A stretch of DNA of 64,000 nt from Yoonia maricola (lineage in GTDB: Bacteria; Pseudomonadota; Alphaproteobacteria; Rhodobacterales; Rhodobacteraceae). Numbering within the stretch: the first letter of the stretch is position 1; every line of letters begins with the position of its first letter. This document shows positions 26,156-36,788 of the stretch, piece after piece. A model generated the notes under the pieces. The model made no database searches, was not told the origin of the DNA, and saw only the letters and a list, made by a program, of their open reading frames with translations. The stretch is from positions 992,001-1,056,000 of the forward strand of contig NZ_PGTY01000001.1 in NCBI RefSeq assembly GCF_002797915.1, in the 5' to 3' direction. Position numbers and translations under genes: made by a program.

Positions 26156-27817
26156 TTAAACCTCGATTGTCTTGGGGCGGGTGCGCGCGAACCAGATCAC
26201 GATCAGTGACCGGGTGACGAAGATCGCAGTGAAGACGGACGTAATGATGCCAAAGCCCAAGGTCACAGCAAAGCCGCTGACCGGGCCAGAGCCCATAGTG
26301 AACAGGATGACGGCTGTAATGAACGTCGTGATATTGGCGTCAACAATCGACGACAGCGCCTTTTCATACCCCAGCTCAATCGCACGCGCGGGGCCTTTGG
26401 CGGTTTTGAGTTCCTCGCGTATCCGCTCAAACACAATCACGTTGGCGTCGACCGCCATACCAATCGTCAGGACGATGCCTGCGATGCCGGGCAGCGTCAG
26501 GGTTGCCCCGACAATACTCAGCAAGCCGAAGATCAGGCCCACGTTGATCACCAGCGCGATGTTGGCAAAGACGCCAAACAAACCGTAACTCAGGATCATA
26601 TAAACAAGAATTGCGATCCCTGCGACGATACAGGCAATCTGACCGGCGGCGATGCTGTCCGCACCCAATTCTGGCCCGATGGTTCGTTCTTCAAGAAAGG
26701 TCAGCTCGGCAGGCAACGCACCAGCGCGCAGCAACACGGCCAAATTCGTGGCCTCATCGACTGTAAAATTGCCGGTGATAATCCCTGATCCACCCGGAAT
26801 ATGGCTTTGGATCGTGGGGGCAGAGATCACCTCGTTATCCAGCACAATCGCAAAAGGGCTGCCGACATTTTCCAGCGTATAATCGCCAAATTCCCGCGCC
26901 GCCGAAGTGTTAAACCGGAAAGCAACCGCAGGCCGCCCGTTCTGATCAAAATCAAGCTGAGCGTTCTCAAGATCTTCGCCGGTCACGACAGGACGGCGCT
27001 CGACAATGTAATATTGCCCTGGCGTATCCAGCGACGGCAGAATCATGTTCCCAGTGCCGGGGTTCTGATCAGGGTTGGCCGTCGGAGCTTCAACCGGGTT
27101 GAACGTCAACTGTGCCGTCGTTCCAAGCAATTCGATAATCTCATTGGCAGATCCCACACCGGGCACCTGCACCAGAATACGCTCGGACCCCTGACGCTGG
27201 ATAGTGGGCTCTCGCGTGCCGACTTCATCAATCCGGCGGCGAATAATCTCAAGCGTTTGCAGGATCGTGCGCTCATTCATCGCAGCAATCTCAGCATCGC
27301 TCAGAGTGATGGTCAGCACCGGGCCATTGATACTGACGTCGATATTGGTCGCAGCTGCCCCGGTGAAAGAGGCCACAGGCGTGGCCAGCCCGCGTGCAAT
27401 CTCAAACGCGCGGGTTGCACCATCAGCTTGCGAAATACGGATGCGAAGTTCGGTTGCAGGGCTCTCGTCGCGGGTCACAAAACCGACGGTATCGCGCTCT
27501 GCCGCAAGCGCGTCACGGACCGTCGGCCAAAACCCTTCGAGGAAGGACGCATGCACATCCTCCACCTGCACTTCAACCAGCAAATGCGCACCACCGCGCA
27601 GATCAAGGCCAAGATTGACAAGGTTGGAAGGCAGGAAACTTGGCCATTGGGCTGCATCGGCCTCAAGCTCTGCATTAGTCTGACCCGTTTCAATGATCGC
27701 CATCGCGTCATTATGGGTCTCGACCCGGCCATAAAACCCGTTGGGCATCGCAAAGGTCAAACCAACCACGACTGTCAGCCAGATCAGCAGCAGCTTGGGA
27801 AACGAAATATTCAGCAT
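26156..27817 (-). CDS. secD: Protein translocase subunit SecD
   Basis: A 553-residue protein with an N-terminal helix (residues 7-26), a long periplasmic region with the LGLDLRGGAHLLVEV motif, the P1 head and base, IPGGSGIITGNFT, and five C-terminal helices starting after EERTIGPELG. The C-terminal FERIREELK is conserved. It pairs with SecF and YajC. A truncated paralogue lies at 28332-29363. Confidence 0.97.
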   Translation of the reverse strand: MLNISFPKLLLIWLTVVVGLTFAMPNGFYGRVETHNDAMAIIETGQTNAELEADAAQWPSFLPSNLVNLGLDLRGGAHLLVEVQVEDVHASFLEGFWPTVRDALAAERDTVGFVTRDESPATELRIRISQADGATRAFEIARGLATPVASFTGAAATNIDVSINGPVLTITLSDAEIAAMNERTILQTLEIIRRRIDEVGTREPTIQRQGSERILVQVPGVGSANEIIELLGTTAQLTFNPVEAPTANPDQNPGTGNMILPSLDTPGQYYIVERRPVVTGEDLENAQLDFDQNGRPAVAFRFNTSAAREFGDYTLENVGSPFAIVLDNEVISAPTIQSHIPGGSGIITGNFTVDEATNLAVLLRAGALPAELTFLEERTIGPELGADSIAAGQIACIVAGIAILVYMILSYGLFGVFANIALVINVGLIFGLLSIVGATLTLPGIAGIVLTIGMAVDANVIVFERIREELKTAKGPARAIELGYEKALSSIVDANITTFITAVILFTMGSGPVSGFAVTLGFGIITSVFTAIFVTRSLIVIWFARTRPKTIEV

Positions 27818-27841
27818 AAAGCGCGCCTCGCCGGCCAGTGA

Positions 27842-28126
27842 TTAGGTTTTTGCCGGTTCGGTCTTGTTGATCACGGTGGCGATGGTGGATTTTACCACGC
27901 GGACTTTGACATCCTTGGCAATCTCGACCTCAACTTCGTTGCTGTCGTCTTCCTTCACCTTCACGATCTTGCCAACAAGACCACCTTGCGTGATCACCTG
28001 ATCACCGCGGCGCAATGCGGCCAGCATGGCGGCGTGCTCTTTCATCTTTTTTTGCTGTGGACGGATCAACAAGAAGTACATGATCCCAAAGATCAGTAGC
28101 AACATAATCAGGTCGGCAGGTCTCAT
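27842..28126 (-). CDS. yajC: Preprotein translocase subunit YajC
   Basis: A 94-residue single-span protein with the YajC core: a helix (MLLLIFGIMYFLLIRPQQKK) then RRGDQVITQGGLVGKIVKV. It associates with SecDF. It is the first gene of the yajC-secD-secF-Mth938-ccm run, which continues with gaps of 24 bp or less down to ccmA. Confidence 0.96.
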   Translation of the reverse strand: MRPADLIMLLLIFGIMYFLLIRPQQKKMKEHAAMLAALRRGDQVITQGGLVGKIVKVKEDDSNEVEVEIAKDVKVRVVKSTIATVINKTEPAKT

Positions 28127-28331
28127 ATTCCATCCCTTTTGGTCGTGTGGCGCTTAGGCCTTGGAAACTCGCGGCACATTATGTCCGGCACCCATGATTG
28201 GCAACCGCGATTGGGCGGTTTTGATCGGGCTTTGGTGGCATATGGGGACAAGCTGGAAGGAAAGCAAACGGGAACCACTGTTTTGCTGCATCTGACCTGT
28301 AAAGATGCGTTAAGGCACTACAGTGCTTTGC

Positions 28332-29363
28332 CTATTCGCCCGCGACCACCGGCGGGCCGATAGGCCGTTCCGAAATAACAGTCAGCGCACCGGGCAATGG
28401 CCCCGCGCGCAGCATATTCACCAAGTTCACCGCCTCTGCGTGGGTAAAGTGCCCTGCGATAATGCCCGAACCACCGGGAATCTGGCTTTGTATGACTGGT
28501 GCGCTGATCACCTCATCGTTCAGGACGATTGCGAAAGGTGATCCAATGTTGTCCCCCGTATACTGCCCAAATCTTTGTGTGGCGAAGGCGTTCAACCTGA
28601 ACGTCACCGAGGAACTGCCGTTTTGTTCCGGCCTGACCTGCACATCAGCAAAATCCTTGCCAGTGACAACGGGTCTGCGCGCGATGATGTAAAACAGCGC
28701 AGGATCCTGTCGAGAGGGCACCAGCATGTTGCCAGTACCCGGATCACTGTCAGCATCGGCAGAGGTGCCTATGACGGTATGAAAGCCAAGCCGCGCCGTT
28801 GCACGCAATAACGATATGATTTCATCGCTTTGCATAGGACCTATGACCGCCACGCCAATGCGCGCCCCATCCTGATGCGCGACAAGAACATCACTTGCCC
28901 CTGCCTCATAAAGCCTTTGACGCAGAGCATCGACGGTATGCGATAGCGTCACCGCGTCAAGCGTTGCAATCTGCGCACTATTCAGCGTGATCATCAGCAT
29001 CGCCCCTTTGGTTTGCACGTCGATGTTTGTCTGTGCAGCGGCCACCGGTGCACCCAAGGCGCGCACAATCTCAGTCGCAGTTTCAATCCCTGCTTCATTG
29101 GTGATCGATACATGCAACTGGCCGGGTGGGCTGTCCTCGCGCACAACAAAGCCCACGTCATCGCGCGCGGCGGCCAATGCATCACGCACGCTGGGCCAAA
29201 AGTCATCCAGCGCGGCCGCATGCGCCTCGGCCAGATCAACCTCAAGCACCAGATGCAAACCATCTTGTGGCGGTGTATCTGCATAACTGTTCGTGGGCAT
29301 CGCAAAAGCCACGCACAGGACAACAGCAACACAAGCAAGAAATGAACGGCTGGCCCAGTTCAC
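28332..29363 (-). CDS. Soluble SecD periplasmic-domain paralogue
   Basis: A 343-residue protein homologous to the periplasmic part of the SecD encoded at 26156-27817. Shared stretches include FWPSVRDALAAARDDVGF, DPGTGNMLVPS, IIARRPVVTGKDF, NIGSPFAIVLNDEVISAP and IPGGSGIIAGHFT. It stops at ERPIGPPVVAGE, exactly where SecD enters its second membrane helix, so the five C-terminal helices are absent. The LDLRGG motif is also lost. The N-terminal SecD helix has become a plausible cleavable signal peptide (ending NSYA), so the product should be a soluble periplasmic protein. GTG 29363 abuts the stop of the Hint-domain gene. The reading frame is intact, so it is unlikely to be a decaying pseudogene. 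Confidence 0.85.
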   Translation of the reverse strand: MNWASRSFLACVAVVLCVAFAMPTNSYADTPPQDGLHLVLEVDLAEAHAAALDDFWPSVRDALAAARDDVGFVVREDSPPGQLHVSITNEAGIETATEIVRALGAPVAAAQTNIDVQTKGAMLMITLNSAQIATLDAVTLSHTVDALRQRLYEAGASDVLVAHQDGARIGVAVIGPMQSDEIISLLRATARLGFHTVIGTSADADSDPGTGNMLVPSRQDPALFYIIARRPVVTGKDFADVQVRPEQNGSSSVTFRLNAFATQRFGQYTGDNIGSPFAIVLNDEVISAPVIQSQIPGGSGIIAGHFTHAEAVNLVNMLRAGPLPGALTVISERPIGPPVVAGE

Positions 29364-30479
29364 CTATCTAACGGCCATGTGCATCGTTGGAGAAAGATCA
29401 TCCCAAGCAGCATGACCATGATCCTGCAATGCTTTGCGGTGGGCCCGCGCCAATGCGCGGCCTTCCTGCAATCGCAGGAAACGGGCTACGGGCGGGCCGT
29501 AAGCCTGCGGGCCAAGACGATCATAACCGGGGATAAGGTTGCGCACTTCGCGCCGCATGCCGCGTCCAATAATACGCATGGCATAAGGTCCGGGATAAAA
29601 GCTTTCGGTCAGCACACCTTCGGCCTTCATTAACGCATGCTGGTCCAGCAAAACCGAAACATAGGTGATCTGCCGCTTGCCTTCCATGATACGAACACCG
29701 GGCAGTGGCGTCATCCCGCGTGCGACAGGCAGGACATTTGGGGTACCAAACAACCGTTCAGACAATGGACCACTGAAATACATCCGATGACCCGGCGAAA
29801 CGACAAGATCGCGCCGGGGCAGATCTGGCCCAAGGCTCTCTTTGGCAAAACAGACCGGGCGTTGATCGGTTTGCTGATCGCCGAAGCGAAGCGTACGTAT
29901 ACCGACCCAGAGAACGGCGCGCGGCACATCACCATCGGTCATGACCTGCATACCCGGCAGCAGATCCTCAACCGTAATTAATCCGTCGGGCGTCTCGACC
30001 TGCGTTCCGGCAGCAAGGCACGGAAAAGACGAATTCGCGACCACCGCATCGAAATCCAGATTGCCGTCGTCGTCGTCGACACCTTCGACCGCGTTTTGAT
30101 CCACTTGACCATAGTCGACCGTTGTTGGCCCTTCAGGGACGCCACCTACATCGATAACAATATTCTGCTCACCGTTCTGACCGGGAATAATCAGATGCTC
30201 ATCACCTGACGCCATCCCCTGCTCCAGATCAGGCTGGATAGTTCTGTTGTCGACAATGACGTTGCCGTCTTGATCAGTAATGGTCACCCTTTGACCATTT
30301 TGAAATTGGTCAGCACCGTTCGTTTGAAAAACCTCAATGGTGTAGACGTCGCTACTTGACCCTAAAGCGGTCACATCGCTCAGCTCTACGACACGGTCCT
30401 CGTTATTGCCCGACGCGAACAAAGACGAATAAGAGCCGATTTGATCACCGCTAATGGTCAGTATTTCATCTGGCTCCAT
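29364..30479 (-). CDS. Hint (Hedgehog/intein) domain protein
   Basis: A 371-residue protein. Residues 1-150 are acidic, Gly/Asp-rich beta-type sequence with no signal peptide. A Hint_2-type domain starts at C154 in FPCLAAGTQVETPDG, followed by EDLLPGMQVMT and DLVVSPGHRMY (His231), the residues expected for autocatalytic thioester chemistry. The C-terminal ~100 residues are basic. Roseobacters carry many such proteins, often thought to be secreted by type I systems, but no T1SS gene is nearby. It is immediately upstream of the soluble SecD paralogue with no gap. Cleavage activity is inferred. Confidence 0.83.
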   Translation of the reverse strand: MEPDEILTISGDQIGSYSSLFASGNNEDRVVELSDVTALGSSSDVYTIEVFQTNGADQFQNGQRVTITDQDGNVIVDNRTIQPDLEQGMASGDEHLIIPGQNGEQNIVIDVGGVPEGPTTVDYGQVDQNAVEGVDDDDGNLDFDAVVANSSFPCLAAGTQVETPDGLITVEDLLPGMQVMTDGDVPRAVLWVGIRTLRFGDQQTDQRPVCFAKESLGPDLPRRDLVVSPGHRMYFSGPLSERLFGTPNVLPVARGMTPLPGVRIMEGKRQITYVSVLLDQHALMKAEGVLTESFYPGPYAMRIIGRGMRREVRNLIPGYDRLGPQAYGPPVARFLRLQEGRALARAHRKALQDHGHAAWDDLSPTMHMAVR

Positions 30480-30597
30480 TACGGCCTCCTTACATTTACA
30501 AAAACATCACTGCGATCTGACTGTGTTTCGCGGGTTCACTTGGCCTGCGCGATGAGGCATATCACCGTCACTGAAACGATGCAAAAGGAACGATGCC

Positions 30598-31890
30598 ATG
30601 CATGATATTCGCACCATCCGTGACAACCCCGCTGCCTTTGATGCGGCATTGTTTCGTCGTGGGATTGCGCCGGTATCGTCCCAAATCCTCGCCATGGATG
30701 AAGCGCGCCGCGCCAAGATTTTGGCCGCCGAGACAGCACAGGCCGAGGCCAACAAAGCCGCCAAGGAAGTGGGCGCCGCAAAGGGCCGCGGTGATGAAGC
30801 CGAATTCGAACGACTACGCGCATTGGTAGGTGAAAAAAAAGCCCAGGTTGCGGCTCTGAACGATGAGGCAAAGGCAGAGGATACCGCCCTGAAAGATATG
30901 CTCATGGGTATTCCAAACCTGCCCGATGACAGCATCCCTGATGGGGCCGACGAAGATGATAACGTCGAAATTCACCGTTTTGGCGCACCAAAGAACTTTG
31001 CGTTCGACCCGGTCGAACATTTTGACATCCCCGCCATCCGTCCTGGCATGGATTTTGAAACTGCGGCCAAACTCTCTGGAAGCCGCTTTGTTCTGCTTTC
31101 TGGCGCCGTCGCTCGTCTGCATCGCGCTTTAGCGCAGTTCATGCTGGATGTGCATGTAGAAGAACATGGGCTGACAGAAACAATGACACCTGTGCTGGTG
31201 CGTGAAGAAATGATGTATGGCACGGGCCAGTTGCCCAAGTTTGGTGAAGACAGCTATCAGACCACGAACGGCTGGTGGCTGATCCCTACGGCCGAGGTGA
31301 CGCTGACCAATATCGTCAACGGTCTGACGGTTGACGAAAGCTATCTGCCCCGCCGCTACGTGGCACATACACAATGCTTCCGCTCCGAAGCAGGGTCTGC
31401 CGGGCGCGACACATCCGGCATGCTGCGCCAGCACCAGTTCGAAAAGGTCGAAATGGTCAGCGTCACCAAGCCAGAGGATAGTGCCGCCGAACACGACCGG
31501 ATGACGGGCTGTGCCCAAGCGATCCTTGAAAAGCTGGAACTGCCTTACCGCACTGTGGTGCTCTGCACAGGTGACCTTGGCGCTGGGATGCGCAAGACCC
31601 ACGATATCGAAGTATGGCTGCCCGGTCAGAACACATACCGCGAGATCAGTTCTGTGTCTGTTGCAGGCGACTACCAAGCACGTCGCATGAACGCGCGCTA
31701 CAAGCCCGAAGGCGGTGGCAAACCGCAGTTTGTACATACGTTGAACGGCTCAGGGTTGGCCGTGGGCCGGGCGCTGATCGCTATTGTCGAAAACGGACAG
31801 CAAGCGGACGGATCGGTTGATCTGCCCGCCGCATTGCTCCCTTACTTACGGGGCAAGACCCGTATCAACGCAGACGGCCAGTTGGTCTAG
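30598..31890 (+). CDS. serS: Seryl-tRNA synthetase
   Basis: A 430-residue class II synthetase charging tRNA-Ser (and tRNA-Sec where present). The N-terminal coiled-coil arm (residues ~30-105) is followed by class II motifs: TAEVTLTNI, motif 2 [26 protein letters not shown] and motif 3 [21 protein letters not shown] 30598 is preceded by AAAGGAACG. Its stop overlaps the convergent DUF2235 gene by four bases. Confidence 0.98.
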   Translation: MHDIRTIRDNPAAFDAALFRRGIAPVSSQILAMDEARRAKILAAETAQAEANKAAKEVGAAKGRGDEAEFERLRALVGEKKAQVAALNDEAKAEDTALKDMLMGIPNLPDDSIPDGADEDDNVEIHRFGAPKNFAFDPVEHFDIPAIRPGMDFETAAKLSGSRFVLLSGAVARLHRALAQFMLDVHVEEHGLTETMTPVLVREEMMYGTGQLPKFGEDSYQTTNGWWLIPTAEVTLTNIVNGLTVDESYLPRRYVAHTQCFRSEAGSAGRDTSGMLRQHQFEKVEMVSVTKPEDSAAEHDRMTGCAQAILEKLELPYRTVVLCTGDLGAGMRKTHDIEVWLPGQNTYREISSVSVAGDYQARRMNARYKPEGGGKPQFVHTLNGSGLAVGRALIAIVENGQQADGSVDLPAALLPYLRGKTRINADGQLV

Positions 31891-33155
31891 TGATCTGATG
31901 GAAGCGCTGCATTCCGTGGCGCTTCCCACCCTCGTGGGCGCAGTGAGCTGTCTACTTCGTGGGTCGGCAGGCCGTCGCGGGCGACCAGAAAGTCACGCAG
32001 CGCATCCAGCTCTGATACAGCGCGGCCCTCCAAATCGTCTTTGACGAAGTTCAGCGTATCCGGACGATATCCTGCATCCGCCCGAAACCGATCCAGCGTC
32101 GCTACCGCAATGTCCTCAACCTCTTTCGGACCGCTGCGACAGGCCTGCAATCCATTTAACAAAAACCCGGATATGCCAACAGGGCCGAATTTATTGTCCA
32201 ATGCCTCTGTCACCGGGTCAAAGCGCACCGCCACCCGGTCAAATTCGCCCCAGTCGATGCGCAAACCAGCCTGTTCTGCCCCTTGCGTGACCCAGATCAA
32301 CGGGACGGATGACAGCCCTATGCGTGACCCACCCCCACCGACAGAGCCGTGATTGCCCGGAAACCATTGCTGCATATACAATGGGGTTTCGCGGGTATCA
32401 TCGTCGCTGTTCAAGCGATCTAGATTGGCCCATGGTGACGCGGGAAAGGTCTTGCGCCGTTCATCAATGGCAATGGCATGACGGGCAGCGCTGACAGAGC
32501 GGCTAAGGTCGGCATCATGGAATTGATATTTTGCATTAAACCTCTTGGCACCCGGCAAAAATGCCGGAATGCCAAGCGCCTTGACCGTATCCCAGACCCC
32601 CAGATAGGCAATTTTAAGGTTAATGGCCGCCGTATCACCCCGGTCCAAGCGCCATTTGAACTCGGATGCGCTGGTCGCCGTGTAGGGCGCAAAATCTTCG
32701 CGAAACAGATAGCTGGATGGATCATCTGGCTTTGTATCTTTGTCACGGCTGACGTAACGGGCAATCGCTTCTGGGATGCGCGCAACATGGCGGCGTGGCG
32801 GGATACCGCATGACCGGATCAAACCGGCTAAGGACCGCGCCGCGAAACCACCCCGCGAAAATCCGAAAATATAGACCTCATCGCCGGGCTGATAGGCAAA
32901 AACAAGGTCGCGGTAGACGTCCTCGATCAGGTTCAAAAGCCCCCACCCCAAAGCACCGCCAAAGACTGTGTCCATCTTCTTGCCCAGCCAGTTGTTTCCC
33001 GCACCAGAGCCCACGCCAGGTGAGTAAATCACTTGCTGGGTGTTGCCCTCATCGTCGCTGCCAAAAATGCAGCGTGACAGGCGCACAACATTCGTCGGGT
33101 GTTCCGCATCGGTCCGGTTCCACGTGCCATCAATAAAAATCGCAATACGTTTCAT
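31887..33155 (-). CDS. DUF2235 alpha/beta hydrolase
   Basis: A 422-residue protein of the DUF2235 family, beginning [15 protein letters not shown], with nucleophile Ser100 in [14 protein letters not shown], a conserved GVWDTV (Asp), and [12 protein letters not shown] supplying the His. The family includes type VI secreted phospholipases (Tle1) and solitary hydrolases. There is no vgrG, PAAR, chaperone or immunity gene alongside, so a stand-alone lipase/esterase role is as likely. No signal peptide. Confidence 0.85.
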   Translation of the reverse strand: MKRIAIFIDGTWNRTDAEHPTNVVRLSRCIFGSDDEGNTQQVIYSPGVGSGAGNNWLGKKMDTVFGGALGWGLLNLIEDVYRDLVFAYQPGDEVYIFGFSRGGFAARSLAGLIRSCGIPPRRHVARIPEAIARYVSRDKDTKPDDPSSYLFREDFAPYTATSASEFKWRLDRGDTAAINLKIAYLGVWDTVKALGIPAFLPGAKRFNAKYQFHDADLSRSVSAARHAIAIDERRKTFPASPWANLDRLNSDDDTRETPLYMQQWFPGNHGSVGGGGSRIGLSSVPLIWVTQGAEQAGLRIDWGEFDRVAVRFDPVTEALDNKFGPVGISGFLLNGLQACRSGPKEVEDIAVATLDRFRADAGYRPDTLNFVKDDLEGRAVSELDALRDFLVARDGLPTHEVDSSLRPRGWEAPRNAALPSDH

Positions 33156-33267
33156 GGTAATGTCCTTGGCTAAATGGCCAAAGTCTGACCCAACGTCAGC
33201 CCATCAACAAGTCGGCTTTTCCCGACCTTGGGATGGAACCGCATCAGACCGGTCTATGTTGGTAAAT

Positions 33268-33987
33268 ATGAAACAGATTTATGCCGCTCTGACGCTTCTC
33301 TTCACCGCCAGCTTTGTGCTGTCCCCCGCCCTGACCAGCCCCTTCACCGGGTTTCGCGCCGATCAACTGCCGATCCCACAGATTGACCCACCGATCCAGC
33401 CCGAAGGCTATGCCTTTGCGATCTGGGGACTGATCTATGCCTGGCTTGTCGCATCAGCGGTTTACGGCATGGTCAAACGGCTGCGGGACGCCGCATGGGA
33501 CTGGGCGCGCAAACCATTGATCCTGAGCCTCGCTGTTGGCACCCCATGGCTTGCCATTGCCAATGCAAGCGCGATTTGGGCCACCATATTGATCTTCGTG
33601 ATGGCCATCACCGCCGTGGCGGCGTTGCTACGTGCGCCTGACACAGATTACTGGGCCTTCAAAGCGCCGGTGGCCATCTATGCAGGTTGGCTGACGGCGG
33701 CCTCTTTTGTGTCGCTGGGCACGACCGCTGCAGGTTATGACGTGCTGACAGATGCGACAGGCTGGGCCTATATCGGCATCATCGGTGCCTTGGCTGTCTC
33801 AAGCACCGTGCTGCTACGCAGGCCCGCAGCGCCTTATGGATTAACAGTCATCTGGGCGCTGATCGGGATTATCGTGGCCAATGGCACGGGCGCATGGATC
33901 GTCAGCGCCCTCGCTGGCACCGGCATCGTCATCCTACTGACCCTGATCGCTGCGACACGCGCTAACGGTCGCTCGGCCCCTTCTTGA
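33268..33987 (+). CDS. TspO/MBR-like tryptophan-rich membrane protein
   Basis: A 239-residue protein with seven or eight hydrophobic helices. The pattern [18 protein letters not shown] matches the early part of tryptophan-rich sensory protein (TspO/MBR) relatives, though it is longer than TspO (about 160 residues, five helices). TspO proteins bind tetrapyrroles and affect stress and pigment control; assignment here is by weak resemblance. The start could be ATG 33268 or ATG 33256. The end overlaps the convergent der gene by 26 bases. Confidence 0.6.
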   Translation: MKQIYAALTLLFTASFVLSPALTSPFTGFRADQLPIPQIDPPIQPEGYAFAIWGLIYAWLVASAVYGMVKRLRDAAWDWARKPLILSLAVGTPWLAIANASAIWATILIFVMAITAVAALLRAPDTDYWAFKAPVAIYAGWLTAASFVSLGTTAAGYDVLTDATGWAYIGIIGALAVSSTVLLRRPAAPYGLTVIWALIGIIVANGTGAWIVSALAGTGIVILLTLIAATRANGRSAPS

Positions 33988-35419
33988 GATGCTTTGACAG
34001 GCGTGACGGCTGCGATGACTTTTTATCTTTATAAGGGTTCTTGTCACCCTGATCGCGCAGGAACAGCCGAATGGGTGTACCCGGCATATCAAAATCGGCG
34101 CGTAAACCATTGATAAGATAACGCTTATAGCTTTCAGGCATTTGATCGGGATGCGAGGTCATCACCACGAACGCAGGCGGACGCGTCTTCACTTGCGTCA
34201 TATACCGCATCTTGATGCGCTTGCCGCCGGGCGCAGGTGGCGGGTGCTGTTCCAGCATACCCGTCAACCACCGGTTCAGGTGCGCAGTCGATACACGGCG
34301 GTTCCAGACCTCATGCGCGCGCATGATGGCTTGCTGCAAACGGTCGAGCCCCTTGCCAGTCTTGGCAGAAACAGTCACCAAAGGCGCGCCGCGCAACTGC
34401 GGCAAAAGACGTTCAAAATCTTGACGTAACTCTTTGAGCTTACTTTGCTTTTCGCCTTCGACGTCCCACTTGTTTGCGGCCACGACAACAGCACGGCCCT
34501 CACGCTCGGCCAAATCAGCAATCCGCAAATCCTGCTGCTCAAACGGGATTTCCACGTCGAGCAGTACAACAACAACCTCGGCAAACTTCACCGCGCGCAG
34601 ACCATCAGATACAGACAGCTTTTCCAGCTTTTCCTGCACCTTGGCCTTTTTGCGCATGCCCGCCGTATCAAAGATACGCATCGGAACGCTGCCCCAGTCC
34701 TGCTGGACAGAAATTGCATCTCGGGTGATCCCAGCCTCTGGACCGGTCAGCAAACGCTCTTCTCCGATAATTTTGTTGATTAGCGTGGATTTACCAGCGT
34801 TCGGGCGCCCCACAACAGCGATCTGCAAAGGCTTAGCGCGCGTTGGCACACGCGCCGCATCCTCATCATCATCGCCAACATCAACATCGACCTCGGGTGC
34901 ATCAGCCGCCGCCTGCTCTGCGCGCGCGTCCGCAATCGGACGCAGCATGTCCATCAACTCGCCCATGCCTTCGCCATGTTCAGCAGACATGCGGATCGGC
35001 TCGCCCAGACCCAGTGAATAAGCCTCAAGGATAGAGGCATCGGCCGCTTTGCCTTCGCCTTTGTTCGCAGCCAAAATCACATTGGCGTTCTTCTTGCGTA
35101 GGATATCGGCAAAGACCTCATCCGCAGGCAGCACCCCTGCCCGCGCGTCAATCATAAACAAACAGACGTCAGCCATTTCAACCGCACGTTCCGTCAAACG
35201 ACGCATGCGGCCTTGCAGGCTGTCGTCGGTCGCCTCTTCCAAACCAGCGCTATCGATCACAGTAAAGCGCAGATCCGCAATGCGCCCTTCGCCTTCACGC
35301 AGGTCGCGCGTCACCCCCGGCTGGTCATCGACCAAGGCCAGTTTCTTGCCCACTAAACGGTTGAACAAGGTGGATTTGCCCACATTCGGGCGACCCACAA
35401 TTGCGAGGGTAAAGCTCAT
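33962..35419 (-). CDS. der: Ribosome-assembly GTPase Der (EngA)
   Basis: A 485-residue double GTPase. The first G domain starts at residue 3 ([16 protein letters not shown]) and the second near 205 ([16 protein letters not shown]), followed by the KH-like C-terminal domain and a basic tail ([18 protein letters not shown]). An acidic linker separates the two G domains. Der is needed for 50S ribosome assembly. It follows bamB and the YfgM-like gene, the usual order. Confidence 0.97.
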   Translation of the reverse strand: MSFTLAIVGRPNVGKSTLFNRLVGKKLALVDDQPGVTRDLREGEGRIADLRFTVIDSAGLEEATDDSLQGRMRRLTERAVEMADVCLFMIDARAGVLPADEVFADILRKKNANVILAANKGEGKAADASILEAYSLGLGEPIRMSAEHGEGMGELMDMLRPIADARAEQAAADAPEVDVDVGDDDEDAARVPTRAKPLQIAVVGRPNAGKSTLINKIIGEERLLTGPEAGITRDAISVQQDWGSVPMRIFDTAGMRKKAKVQEKLEKLSVSDGLRAVKFAEVVVVLLDVEIPFEQQDLRIADLAEREGRAVVVAANKWDVEGEKQSKLKELRQDFERLLPQLRGAPLVTVSAKTGKGLDRLQQAIMRAHEVWNRRVSTAHLNRWLTGMLEQHPPPAPGGKRIKMRYMTQVKTRPPAFVVMTSHPDQMPESYKRYLINGLRADFDMPGTPIRLFLRDQGDKNPYKDKKSSQPSRLSKHLKKGPSDR

Positions 35420-35468
35420 CTTAAGGCTCCTGACGGCATGTCTTCCGCGCAGCTACACCAGTTGCAGC

Positions 35469-36767
35469 TTAACGGAAAGCGTGCAATTGCCCGTTTTTGT
35501 TCAGGACGTAAAGGGTCTCACCTGCCACAACCGGGCCAGAGGCGGCACCACCGGGCAAATCAATTTCGCCAATCAATGCGCCAGAGGCGGGGTCAAATTG
35601 CCGGATGAACCCATCTGAAGAGGTCACGATCAAACGACCACCCGCCAAAACAGGGCCATAATGCGCAAAGATACGCCTTTGACGGCGCGTCCTTTCCTCA
35701 TCCTCAAAGGTTGGCAAGGCCGTCCGCCATACCGGGTTGCCGGTGTTCGCATCAAGCCGCACCAGCTCGCCCAGATCATTGATCAGAAACACGGCGTTGC
35801 CCACAGGCCAAACCGGGCCTAGGGCCCCTTCGGTCGCAGTCCACGCCCGCGTGCCATCATCCAGATTGATCGCAACGGTACGACCACCAAAGTTGCCAAT
35901 ATAAACACGGTCGCCGTCGATCACCGGATCGCCCGAAATGTCGCTGATGATACCCGCCGCATTCCCCAGACGTTCTCCGGACACGACGGTAGACCAACGC
36001 GTCAGCCCGCCGCGCGGGTATGTTGCCAGCACTTCGCCTGATGCGAAGGGGAAAACAACAAATTCGCCACTGACGGCAGGCGATGCCCCACCGGCGTAAT
36101 TCGCCGTCGATGGCGCACCAGAGCGCTGCCAGCGGATGCGTCCGTTCGTTGTATCAAGCGCCCAGGCTGTGCTGTCGCGCCCGACAACATAGACCAGATC
36201 ACCACGCAGCGTGGGGGCCGCGTTTGCAGGCGCATCAAGGTCCTGCACCCAGATTTCCGCACCAGTCGCAGCGTCAAGCGCTGCAATCTCGCCAAAACCG
36301 GTGGTTACATAAACCTGCCCACCGCCCACAGAGATACCACCGCCAGAGGCATCGCCTGCATTGTCGCGTGTGGGTGTCAGGTTACGGGTCCAGATGGTGG
36401 CGCCGTCAACAGAGGTCGCGGTCACCAGCGCGCTGGCATCAACGGTATAGATCACGCCCCCCGCAACAACCGGATGGGATGTGATGCGCGCACGGCTACT
36501 ATCGCCCGCGCCGATATCTGCGACAAACAAAGGGCTCAGATCAGCGCCAAGGGCGGGATGCGCAATGCTGTGACTTGGGTTGCCGTTGCGGTGTCCCCAG
36601 TCCGCGTTCGCGCGGGCTGCGGGGACATTGACCGGTAAGACCTGGTTCTCCGCAGCGGTCTGCGCACGGATATCAAACCGGTCGCCCGGCAAAATCACGT
36701 CTTCGTCCCCACAAGCGGCCAAGACAAAAAGGCTCAGAGCGACGGCGATGCTTACTTTTACTCTCAA
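35469..36767 (-). CDS. bamB: Outer-membrane assembly lipoprotein BamB
   Basis: A 432-residue PQQ-type beta-propeller lipoprotein. The signal ends in the lipobox LAAC (Cys19), and repeated propeller blades such as AWALDTTNGRIRW, RTVAINLDDGTRAW and LVRLDANTGNPVWR are seen. BamB assists the BamA complex in folding outer-membrane proteins. No ATG is available at the right place: an in-frame TAA lies just upstream, so the start is TTG 36765-36767, which keeps the lipoprotein signal. It is 21 bp downstream of the YfgM-like gene. Confidence 0.92.
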   Translation of the reverse strand: MRVKVSIAVALSLFVLAACGDEDVILPGDRFDIRAQTAAENQVLPVNVPAARANADWGHRNGNPSHSIAHPALGADLSPLFVADIGAGDSSRARITSHPVVAGGVIYTVDASALVTATSVDGATIWTRNLTPTRDNAGDASGGGISVGGGQVYVTTGFGEIAALDAATGAEIWVQDLDAPANAAPTLRGDLVYVVGRDSTAWALDTTNGRIRWQRSGAPSTANYAGGASPAVSGEFVVFPFASGEVLATYPRGGLTRWSTVVSGERLGNAAGIISDISGDPVIDGDRVYIGNFGGRTVAINLDDGTRAWTATEGALGPVWPVGNAVFLINDLGELVRLDANTGNPVWRTALPTFEDEERTRRQRRIFAHYGPVLAGGRLIVTSSDGFIRQFDPASGALIGEIDLPGGAASGPVVAGETLYVLNKNGQLHAFR

Positions 36768-36788
36768 GGGTCTGATCCAATCTGCGTT

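Noticed and set aside
26801-27841. 346-codon frame antisense to secD
   Set aside because: Shadow of secD with no homology and no promoter or ribosome site.
28139-28363. 74-codon plus-strand frame between yajC and the SecD paralogue
   Set aside because: No ribosome site, no recognisable domain, and it runs into the end of a supported gene on the other strand.
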